NCBI GenBank assembly: GCA_902806595.1
Contig: CADCXC010000004.1
Span: 868,001-932,000 of the forward strand
Source: Pyrenopolyporus hunteri
Taxonomy: Eukaryota > Ascomycota > Sordariomycetes > Xylariales > Hypoxylaceae
Direction: 5' to 3'
DNA length: 64,000 nucleotides
Made by a program: the position numbers and the translations under genes. Shown piece after piece: positions 35,001 through 45,800 of this stretch; positions within the stretch are counted from its first letter, which is position 1, and each line of letters starts with the position of its first letter. The notes under the pieces were generated by a model. The model was not told where the DNA came from. It ran no database searches and worked only from the letters and a program-made list of their open reading frames with translations.

Positions 35001-37536
35001 CTGACCCAGAAATCATTCTCGGCTTGGTGCGTATCAACCTCCCTCTGAAGCCAAGCTTTGTCGAAGTTAGGGCAGATGATACGGCCTAGAAGGATAATCC
35101 AAAACACGATGAAGGCGTTCATTAGAAAGATGATGAAACATAAGACCAGCTTCTCACGCCAAGCCATCCGAACATCTGGACGCTTCATTCGACCGATATA
35201 TCGAAGTGCAAATGAAGGAATCCAGAAAGTGAGAGCCCAAACGAAACCCACCCAGACCCGACGAATGAAGGTCACCTCTACCGTTTCCACATGTTTGCCC
35301 TGCGCGTCAGCAGGATCGAGACCGTTCATGAAGTCACCTTCAGCAGTATAGAATACTTGGTCTCGGTGCTGGTCGCCCTTCGTTCCTAGACCATAATCAC
35401 CGTTGCTGACATTCCGCATAGCAGAAGGGGCAACCGAAGGAGCCCTCATCTGACTCTGCGCAAGCGTGAATCGGCTCTGGTTGCGCTGGTGGTTTAGAAG
35501 TTGATCCTGACTGCTGTTGGAGTTGTGGTCGGGAATATGTGGAGGGAAGAATCCGCTACCATTGTTGGAATAGCCCGTTTCGAGGCCGGGGGTGTTGAAC
35601 ACATTGCCCATGCCGGTGGATAGGGGATCCTGTTGTGGCTTCAGATCTAACATGCTTTCGGCTTCCCACCAAGCAGTTTCCCTCATCCAAACGCGTTCTT
35701 TGCCTATAACAACCTCGCCGTTGCTCCATCCTCTCTCGAGAATCCAAGTCTCGATGCCGTCGCGGCCTTCCCTGCAGCCGAGGGGAGCAAAACGCTGCGA
35801 GAATTCATCCAGATCGAAATCTGCCGTAAAATCAAGATTTTTGTTCCTCCGATTGGCCCACTCAGCCAACCTCCACGCACGTAATTGACGGGAGACCGTA
35901 CCTGCAGACCACGCAGAGGTGACGGAAGGCAGGGCCGCTAGGCTAGCTGGGGCTTCATCAGTTGGATGAAGCGACAAGTGATACCAAACACGACTAGCAC
36001 TGAGGACAGCCGGAAGGTCTATTCGTGCATTTCGGCCTAAGTTGATCCCCTGGCCTGGGACGGGGAAAAGGAGCTTCTTCAGGAAACCATCCTCATCACT
36101 AGCAAAGCCAGCCTTCTCGAGGATTTCTTCCCGCTTCTCAAGCTCGTGCTGCCTTGCCCTGCCGGTTGGGCCATTCATAATACCAAGATCGGGCGCGACC
36201 TCGGCAATGCTATTCTGCACTTCTCGAAGGATCGAGCTGCTGGCGGGGACCACCTCGATCCCATCTTCTTTCATTTCCGCATTGATTCCCAGGCTGTCGT
36301 CGAAGATGCCACGCATCGCAATTGCCTTACCGAGATCGGGATCCGGGATCTCGACGACAGTAATGCAGACGGTGTCACCGTTATCCTCAGCCGAATTTGG
36401 CGTCCTGTACCCATCAAGCGATTCCTGGCCGTCGCGAATGCGCGACATTTGAAGTGCAATTGCCTCATTCGCTTTAGTTATAACCCAATCGACCAGAGCT
36501 TCGTACAATCCTCCCACCAACGTCCGTCTATCATCCGTCGAGCATTGCTTCGCTAGCACTTCAGGATCAAGACCGAGAAGTCCACCGACGTCTTCGCAAA
36601 CCTCCTCAAGAACCTCATCGTCTACATTATAGTCTAGAGTATCCCCGAGCTTCAGAAGTCCGGCTAGAGTCGAAATCAAGTCTCGATGGGCCGAGCCCTT
36701 GATGCCGATTTCCTTAAGGGCGGTGCGAAAATCGTCCGCGGCAGCCCCATCATCGGCCGTCGGCAGGTAGGGAGGGGGGTTGTATGTGCCAGACTTGGCC
36801 AACAGCGAATAGGTTGAGGCTGCCTTAAGGCCTAAGAATTCCCTTTCGGCTGGAGTCGAAGCAGAGGTCAAGAGATAGTAGAAGACATCGAATGCGCGGT
36901 AACCGGCTTCAGCAGGTATATCGAGCAGACCCTTTACAGTATCGATGCCGCCCTGTGATAGTGCCAGGCTAGCTGCAGTTAAGTTTCCAGCTAGATTTAA
37001 CGTCAAGGTTACCGCAAGGGCAGACTGTCTCGGAGTTGACGGATTGTACGGCGTTACGCAGTGTAAGAAGGGTTTAACAACTTCGAGCGCGGTTAAAAGA
37101 GACGAGGGAATAGCAAGTGGCAGAGACGAGAGGAAGGGGTTTAAGAGCGAAGGTGTCGACGGATGGAGAGATCTATAGGACTGGTAAGCAATTACCGAAG
37201 TTGAAACCTATGGTCATTCAATGAGACATACCCGAGAATGATGCAGCCGTCTTCTGCTCGACGTCTAGCATGCTCCCAGGCTCTGGCGGCCAAATCACGA
37301 TCTATAGTGCCTCCTGTCTTACCATCTAGTCCTACTTGAGTTGCTGTGAGCCACGTGTTAACGACGAGACTCGTTCCCGCATCCAGTCGATAGGGTTGGG
37401 AGGATAAGTAGATGTTGTGGATGCCGTTCAAGAGGGTAGTTGTCGAAACCTGTGACTGTTGTCCGGCACCTCGAGGTCCTCCCATAGAGTCGGAGGCCAC
37501 TGAGTACATGGACATTCTTGCTTGATGGTTAGCCAT
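32083..37536 (-). CDS. csmB: Chitin synthase with degenerate myosin-like domain (CsmB; class VI/VII)
   Basis: Three exons on the minus strand: 37536-37232, 37172-33507 and 33451-32083, giving 1779 residues. The N-terminal third resembles the myosin motor of CsmA but has no GESGSGKT P-loop, so ATP-driven motility is unlikely. Next come transmembrane helices, a cytochrome b5-like segment (FWVSIHGRVYDITKFWRQQ), further helices, and the GT2 chitin synthase domain starting DKFVICQVPAYTEGEDSLRKAL. That domain includes the DADT metal site, the EDR acceptor motif and QRRRW, followed by C-terminal helices. A DEK-C-like helical domain ends the protein (VDLDTVTKKQVRALVEQRL). Chitin is extruded across the plasma membrane at growing tips and septa. 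The partner csmA lies head-to-head at 42,860, an arrangement known in Aspergillus, Neurospora and Fusarium. The class is called VI or VII depending on the naming scheme. Confidence 0.93.
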
Positions 37537-40532
37537 GTTGGGCTCGCTTATATCGCGTTGTCCTTCCGGACAACCACGACAATCTCACACCCCGAGACTA
37601 ATGCAGAAAGCTGGCCAATGTGGATAGCGACGGTAGAGGTCAGGTCAATTAGAAGGGTTGTCGAAGTCTTCCTAACGGTTTCCTAATGGACAGGCAGACT
37701 GGTAGTTCCTAAAGCACGGTTGCAATATTGACGAGTCGACGACGGGATAACGAATGCAAGTCGAATGGATCCGGGGGAGGAGGATGAGGTGGTGGTGGTA
37801 GAGTACCGGGGAGGAATAAGTGAAGGGGCTCGCTTTGCAACAAATTGAATAGCGAATGACACGGGCTGCCTATCTCCTATACCCGGCTCCTGTAAGGCAA
37901 GACAATTACAAGCAATAGCAATTATTAGAAGCGATAGACTATCGTGCCACCAAAGCGAGTGAGGTGACCGGCAAGAAGGTATGGTATGTAGGAGAAAGCA
38001 GAGATGAGGGACGACGACACGACAAAGTTGATGCTCGCAAGACAGTGAGACGGGCAGATACTGTGGGCTGTGGGATAATGCTCCCCTATGATAGAAAGAG
38101 GAGAACGATGGGCGCTCGTCGGGGCACCCGCAGAAGAGTACAAGGCACAGTGTGAGTATTTGTCTTGGCTAAAGCCTCAGAATAGCCTAGCGCGTATCTA
38201 AATTTTGCTTCCCCCCCTGGAGAGGCTCTCTCGGAAGGCACAGGTGGGATTAGACATACGAAGTGTCCATCAATGAGGTACCCGTATATGGTATCTACCT
38301 AGGCATGTATAGGTATGTATATGTGTGGATGGATGGTTCTGGCACTAACTCACTAACAGACGGGCCTATAGGTTTTCTGGTAAGGAGGGCGATAGTTTAC
38401 TCTCTTATGTCATCGAAGAGCGCCGATCCCTCTCTTTTGTTTGCTGACCCTACCAGCCGGGAAAGCCCCTGTCCTCTTTTCTTTCACTAGTCCTCTCCGC
38501 CCGAATTCCCCAAAATCATCGCCATCGCATGGATTCGATCAGGGAATTGACTGGTGATCAATTTACTGATCGCTGATCTAGCGCGAACGCACCGGTATTT
38601 TGTAGCATGTGTTGCTAACGCGGCATAGCACTGTACGTAACATCGATATTTTGAAGTTATAGATAATGCAGCTAATATACCTACCTACATACCTACCTAG
38701 GTACCTAGGGAGGTATATATCTACTATAAAGGTTTGTAAAGATATGCCTATATTTTATTCCTGACATACCACGTACAAGACGAAATATTCTCAGTTGCTA
38801 TGCGAGTTCGGGAAAAGATTGACGTGGCAGCAGCGGACAAATCGCGTTACAGGTAATTCGCAGCTTGTCTGTGGCATGATACATTGGCATGGGATGGCTC
38901 CATGACTTAGCCCTGCGAGCCGGCGCGCGTGTTTGGGCCCGTTGGTGAAAGGGCGGGACGGGGAATACGAAGCGGCCAAATGGGAAGGCAGAGCTCGACC
39001 AGGTCGATAGCCTTCTCGAACATGACTGCACCACTTTTATTCGCGTTCATTCGTTTTTATTAGTGTATATTTTGGTCATATTCTCCAATCGCCACAGCCA
39101 CACACACACACACCCATATGCACACACCAACAAGAAATACGAGAACAACCTTTTGTCGCTTATTTTTTTTTAGTTCCATCCTCACTAGCGGAGTTGCTTC
39201 TATTAGTACCTTACCTACATGTAATGTAGAGCTAACCATTTTACATATGTAGGTGCTTAGCCGGGAAGAACGACGTTCATTAAGCGTGTTGATGGGATAA
39301 CGGGTGCAACAATGAGACAATTACCATTACTTACCTGGGTGGATATGTAACGGCCGTCGACGGATGTTTAATTCAGTCTCCGGCTCGCGAATAACCTTAA
39401 TAACTGTACCCGGCAAACAAAAGCTTGATGAGCGGGAGTCGTCTTTCCGGGTAACTAACTCTATTTCTCACAACTTACGTAGCTTGCAGCATGTCAGTCG
39501 CCGACAAACCTGAAGGTAAACTATCCCAGTGCTGTGCTTGTGGATCTGTATTGGCTGCCATCTATGCTACCTATGCCACAATACAGTTTCCACTGCACAA
39601 TTCGGTCTGATCCATTGCCCCCTCCTTCTGCTATCGGGAATTGGGAAATGTAATAGCCAACGATCTGAATTGCCCTTTATTAGACACATCCTCTCGTCAG
39701 CGGTAAGTCATCATCATCATCGTGTTGTGTACTCACAGCCAGCTGTTGGAAACCACCCGTCGAATCCTACGCCAGCCCCGACATAAAAAAATAGAGAAAA
39801 GGGGCGTTGGAGGCTTTTGAGCTTAGGTGAATAGGTAGCCATCAACTATTGCCGCATTACTCGTCTTCGAGAGACCTACGGTTTGGTAGTCGAGATAATA
39901 CGCAGCCAGCCATTTTCTTTCGCTTGAACCACAATTTACGAATGATACACCAGCTTCGAGATACACATGCATGTGTCACCATGCAGGATGCCTCTGTGTA
40001 TGTAGATGCCATGCGTACATGTATGTGGTGGTGGTAGAGACCTACCCTATATAGGTACCTACATAGGTACATATAGGCAGGAAATCGTCTTTTAAACTGT
40101 TTGGCGTCAAGTTTTAGCTCGGATCGTCTCTGGCAATTTGGACGACAACGGTAGGTACTATCTCCGTAGGGTTAGTTATTTAGGTAGGTAAGTGTGTTAG
40201 GTATTGTACATTTCTGTTAGCTCTATCTGAGACATTTACAGGTATGAATAGGTGGTACCCAGTACAAACATGTACCTAGGTCGTGTATGTGCTACCTACT
40301 AGTGCCGCCGTCGTCCGGTCGAAAATGCTGACATGCGCTAATCTACGTGATATATCAACAACACAAGCAACATTGGAAATCAACAATACGAAGGGATACG
40401 TGTAAACAGACTTTTGTACCACCTCCCATCCTATTACAACTCAATTATTCATATTCATACATGTATTCATACATGTATTCATACATGTATTCATACTCGT
40501 CTCTATTAGGTACCTAGGTAGTCGTGATTTAA
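37537..40532. other. csmB 5' region and spacer
   Basis: This is the first part of the unusually long csmB-csmA divergent region. It holds acctacctaggtacctaggg-type palindromes at 38,680-38,715, a CA repeat near 39,097-39,115, a 12-bp tandem repeat (attcatacatgt, about 3.5 copies) at 40,453-40,497 and a taggtacctaggta palindrome at 40,508-40,521. A weak candidate gene start at 39,491 is discussed separately. No other ORF is convincing. Confidence 0.45.
39491..39812 (+). other. Possible tiny spliced gene (weak)
   Basis: An ATG at 39,491 opens MSVADKPE. After it come a GTAAAC donor at 39,516, a strong GTAAGT donor at 39,703, and TTAG and CACAG acceptors (39,683 and 39,738). A 19-base middle exon would give a basic peptide of about 41 residues; skipping it gives one of about 26. 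I recognise neither product. The support is only the clustering of splice-like motifs behind a start codon. Confidence 0.15.
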
Positions 40533-40968
40533 TTATTGAAAGAATTCGGCGCTGAGCAAAAGATCCTTATGGTTAGTAGGTACCTGTACTATCGCTGCAT
40601 ATGCAATTTTTCCCTTCCCCTCAATCCCGGAGCTGTTGATGCTGTCATTTAGCTCCGGATTCCAATTTTCTAGGTACAAGCGTCCATGTACCTCCTCCAC
40701 TAGTCTCTGTAATTTGGGCGCCCATTCATTCAGATTTCCATGCCCTTGCACTAGTTGGCTCCATGCAGAAGCCGGTATGGGGTCCGATTTCTACATAGAT
40801 CTTATAGAGGCTCTGGCAGCTCACTTTGTAAGGAGGGTTTCCCACGCATTTGTGATTGAAGTTTACGGGGAAAGCAAAGATCATAAAGGCGTCCATGATG
40901 TGAATAAGAGGGTAAGGCCCATCCGAGACCAGCCGAGACCAGCAATGGCCATCCTCGTCTCGCATCAC
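40533..40968 (-). pseudogene. Gene remnant beside the AT-rich element
   Basis: Two adjoining minus-strand frames read like real protein: DGHCWSRLVSDGPYPLIH onward (from about 40,960) and ASAWSQLVQGHGNLNEWAPK onward to a stop at 40,533. They differ by one frame. Either a one-base change in the run of C around 40,780 breaks the gene, or a 34-base segment (40,791-40,824, with GTGAGC and TAG ends, in phase) is a very short intron. The 5' end stops about 60 bp before the inverted-repeat element at 41,031, which suggests truncation. I do not recognise the family. Confidence 0.35.
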
Positions 40969-41030
40969 ACATGCAGGTATCTAAGAAAATTCCGGGCGGT
41001 TCGATCGATGTTCGTGAGACGGAGCTTATG

Positions 41031-42081
41031 TACCTTAGCGTCTTAGGGGGGGTTAGTTAAACGGTATATATTTAACTTAATTTAGCTTTTTAATATATAT
41101 ATTATTTAATTAATTAAACCGCTTATTAATTTAAAGTTATAAAAATTAAACCGTTTATTTAATGCGTAATATATATATCGTTTAAATATTATACGTTTTA
41201 TTTATTTCGAATATTTAATTAAAAAAATCGTTTAAATATTATTTAATTAAATAAATTATATATATATAATTTAATTAAATAAAAATTTATTTTTTTAAAC
41301 GTTTTAAAAATTTAAAATTATTTAATTTAATTAAAATTATTTAATTTAATTAAAATTATTTAATTTAATTAAAATTATTTAATTTAATTTAATTAATTAT
41401 TTTAATTATTATAAATTATATTAATTATATTAATTATATCGTATTAATTATATCGATTTATTTTAATTATTTTAATTATTTTAAATAATTTTAATTTTTA
41501 AAAAAATATAATAATAATATATATTTATTTTTTTTATTTATTAAATATATATATATTTTAATATTATATTAAAATTTATACGCGTAATTTTAAATTTTTA
41601 TAATTAATTTAATAAATTTATAAATTAATTAATTAAATTAATATAACGTAAATCGTAATTTAAAATTTAAATATAATAAAAAATAAAATATTTATAATTT
41701 AAAAATATACGAAAAAAAAATATAATTTTTATAAAAAATTATAAAAATTATATTTTTTTATTTTTATTTATATATATATATTTAAAAACGTATATATATA
41801 TTAAAAATATATATACGTATATTAAAATTAAATAATTTAATTTAAATTAAACGATTTAATTTAAATTAAATCGTTTATTTTTATTAAAACGTTTTAAAAA
41901 AATACGTTTAATATAAAAAATATTTTTTTTAATATATACGTTAAATTTTTAATAAATAACTTAATATAATTTAACGTGTAAATTTTTTTTATTCGAATTT
42001 TTTTATTTATTTTTTTAAATCGTTTATTTTTTTAAACTATATATATACGGTTTAACTAACCCCCTTAAAGACGTTAAGGTA
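41031..42081. mobile_element. RIP-degraded inverted-repeat DNA element (about 1.05 kb)
   Basis: The ends are about 40-bp imperfect inverted repeats. The left end reads taccttagcgtctt, a run of G, then ttagttaaacggtatata. The reverse complement of the right end reads taccttaacgtctttaa, a run of G, then ttagttaaaccgtatata. Between them the sequence is almost pure A/T, and nearly every remaining C or G is in a CpG pair (for example acgt, tcgt, acgcg). That fits RIP, which mutates CpA most and spares CpG. No ORF survives. Flanks agcttatg and agcatacg are a weak (6 of 8) target-duplication candidate. The element sits between the divergent chitin synthase genes. Confidence 0.75.
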
Positions 42082-42859
42082 GCATACGAGACATTAACAC
42101 ACCGTATACGTGATACGGAGTACTTGACCTAGATCTGCCTCCCGCTACATCTCGGGTACAAATGTATGTATGTATCTATCTACGGTGCGTGCGCGTAGTA
42201 CAGTGCATACCTCCAGTACATGTACATACCTATATACCAGACCAAGGAGAGCACGATACGGAATGGGCAAGTGTATCAGCGGGTCACAGCGCACCTCCCT
42301 CAGACTTCGTATGATGCTGAACCTGCGCCTCGGAACCCCTGCAAGCGGACCAGTCTAGGAGGTACCTACGCCCACAGCGAGTAAGCAGACTCGTGCACTG
42401 TACGGGAAAAGGTACCCGGGCATTGTATATTGTACAAAAATAAACTACCCAAGGGCAAAAACCATCCTAGGTTCATATCCCCTTTCATCTGAATCTCCCG
42501 CCCGAGAAGCAACGCCGGAGAGAGCCTCAGTTGTTTCTGGCTTTCCCTTGTCCCGTCTGTTTCCCTTTCGCTTTTCATTATATGACTACACTCGTTTCTG
42601 TATGTTAATATACACTCGCTACGCGTAATTTGGGCTTGCTGCCGGAGAAACTTCGTATCCTCTTGCCTTGATCAAGTGATACCCGGCAGATTCGGAGGAC
42701 GGTTCTTTCGTTCGCTGGTGCAAGAGTTTCACAACCGTCCTCGATTTCGGACAGCCCTACCACGCTGAGAAGTCTTCTTGAAGCGTCGGACCGACGCTGA
42801 GCAGCTCTCCTGAGTCGGCAGCCTGTTGATAGGCGCCAACTTTTGGCCCTTGATCCAAC
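42082..42859. other. csmA upstream region
   Basis: About 780 bp of putative promoter between the AT-rich element and csmA. It contains gtacatgtacata-like palindromes near 42,217-42,230 and T/C-rich stretches at 42,530-42,600. No gene is supported. Confidence 0.5.
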
Positions 42860-45800
42860 ATGGCTCTCAATCTCCCATCGATGGGTGGCGGCGGAGGTGC
42901 TCACACTCAACCATCGTTGCCCTCCCTACCCGCACATCTCCAGTCCGATACTCACTTGACGGCACATCTCGCTAGTCGTTTCCACGTGTCCATCCCGACG
43001 GCTCGTTTGTCATCGCATGCCCTTATCTCTCTAAACACGTACACCTCGTCAACAAAAGGTCTTGATGGGGGTAAGGAAGGCAGCGCCATGGCTGGCGCCG
43101 AAGACATGGCCGACAGAGCCTTTCTCAGACTGGGACACCGCACGGAAAACCAGGCAATCCTATTCTTGTATGTTAAGCAGATGGAAGCATCAAATCCTAT
43201 AGAGGACCGAGAACTAACACCAAGCTCAGAGGTGAATCTGGCTCCGGAAAGACCACCATTCGATCCCATCTTTTGACCGCGCTCTTAAATAAGTCCTCGA
43301 CGCCATTGTCCACCAAGGTTTCCCTAGCTGCTTATGTCTTTGATACGCTTACTACGACCAAGACCGCGACGACACCCACAGCTTCCAAGGCTGGTCTCTT
43401 TTACGAACTTCAATACGACACCGCCGCGACTACCAACCCGATATTGATCGGTGGTAAACTGCTAGATCATCGTCTAGAAAGGAGCAGGATCACAAACATA
43501 CCTACGGGAGAGCGAAACTTTCATATTCTATACTATCTTCTCGCAGGAACCAGCGAAGCCGAAAAGGCACACCTCGGCATTGACACGCCTAGAGACGCGA
43601 CCGGACATAGACGCTGGAAGTACCTCGGTCACCCCACGCAGCTCAAAGTCGGAATCAATGACGCCGAAGGGTTTCAGCTCTTTAAGACGGCCCTGCGAAA
43701 GTTGGAGTTTCCGAGGAGCGAGATCGCCGAGATCTGTCAGATCCTGGCTTGTATCCTCCACATCGGACAACTTGAATTTGAAACCACTGCAAATACCACA
43801 GCCACAGGGGACGACAGCGGCGGGTTTTCTCACGAGGGTGGCCAAAATATCACAGCTGCACGAAATAAGGACGTATTAGGGATTATTGCTGCGTTCTTGG
43901 GGGTCAGCTCGCAAGACCTCCAGAACACCATGGGGTACAAGACCAAGATGATCCACCGAGAGCGTGTGACGGTGATGCTGGATCCTAAGGGTGCCCGTGC
44001 CAATGCCGACGAGCTAGCCAGAACTCTGTATTCTCTTTTGGTGGCGTATGTGATAGAGAACATCAACCAAAAGATTTGCGCGCCAGAAGAGTCGATTGCC
44101 AACACCATCGACATCATTGACTTCCCCGGCTTCTCCCAGCAGTCTTCAACCGGGTCCGCTCTCGATCAGCTTCTTAACAACGCTGCGGTTGAATCTCTCT
44201 ACAACTTAACCCTCCAAAATTTCTTCGACCGAAAGGCAGACATGCTAGATACCGAGGAAGTCACGGTGCCAGCGACGAGTTATTTCGACAACTCTGATGC
44301 TGTCAAGGGACTTCTCAAACCCGGGAATGGTCTCCTCAGCATATTAGACGACCAGACTCGGCGACACCGCACCGATATGCAGCTTCTGGAGAGTTTGAGG
44401 AGGCGTTTTGAGGGCAAGAACCCAGCCATCAGCGTCGGTTCCGCGACGGCCAGGCTACCCGGAAGCAATTTCCTGTCAGAGAACACGGCGGCTACCTTCA
44501 CGGTCAAGCACTTCGCCGGGGAGGTCGATTACCCAATCAAGGGGCTAGTCGAAGAGAACGGCGAGGTCATTTCCAGCGACGTGATGAACTTGATAAAGTC
44601 GAGCAAGAGCGAGTTTGTCACTCGCCTTTTCGGCCAGGAGGCCCTTCAGACGGTAATGCACCCTCAAGAAAAGACCACCGTTATGCAAGCTTCGGTCAGC
44701 TCTAAGCCCATGCGGCAACCTAGCGTTATGTCGCGAAAGACAGGGCGGACGATGGGATCTCGAAGACCACGCCACCAAGACTCTGTCGACGATTTCGCCA
44801 GTGAAGCCGGCGATCACAGAGGGGAGTCCAAGAAGTCTAGTACTCATCATTCGGAACAAGGAGCATCGGGTCAGTTTCTGTCTTCCCTTGAGAATGTCAA
44901 GCAGGCAATCACCGCGCCAAATACGAATGTCTATTTCGTATTCTGCCTTAAGCCAAACGATAGGCGAATCGCGAATCAATTCGACAGCAAATGTGTTCGT
45001 ACGCAAGTACAAACGTTTGGCATTGCCGAGATCAGTCAGCGGCTGAGATCTGCCGATTTCAGCTTATTCTTACCCTTTGGCGAGTTTCTGGGTCTTTCTG
45101 ATACGGAGACGATTCTCGTCGGAAGCGAGCGGGAAAAGGTTGAAGCGGTCGTCCAAAGCAAGCAGTGGCCAAGTAATGAGGTGCAAATTGGCTCCACCGG
45201 CGTGTTCCTTAGCGAACGCTGCTGGATGGAAATAGCACGGCTAGGTGATGGTTCCTCGGCATCAAACCGGTTCCCATCCGACGCCGGGGACGGGTCCACT
45301 CCTGGCGATATCCCGTTCGGGGTCTCGAAGGAACGGTTAGTTTCAGTCGGCAACACGCCCCATTATACCGACAAGTCCGGTGGCGGATACTTTGGCAGTG
45401 GAGATATCGATGGGCGTTCCGACGCCGGGGTTTCAGCTTTCGGAGCCGGTGACATGTTCAAGAATTTAGACACCAGAGAACAGATGGCTGAGCGCGGAAA
45501 CGAAAAATCCCTTGAAGAAGTTGAGGAATACAAGGACAGCCCCAGTCGAAAGCGGTGGGTCTTCATGGTATATTTCATGACCTGGTTCATTCCCGACTTT
45601 CTCATCCGCTGGGTCGGCAGAATGCCTCGCAAGGACGTTCGAATGGCGTGGCGTGAGAAAGTGGCTATCAACGAGATGATCTGGATCAGCTGTTTGATTT
45701 CCGCGTTCTTCATCATCCTCTTCCCTTCACTTATCTGCCCGAAGCAATACGTCTTTAGCTCCGAAGAACTTTCCGCCTACAATGGCAAAGACGGTGCCGA

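Noticed and set aside
40636..41046. Plus-strand ORF of 136 codons before the AT-rich element
   Set aside because: It is antisense to the more protein-like minus-strand frames of the remnant and has no recognisable domain.
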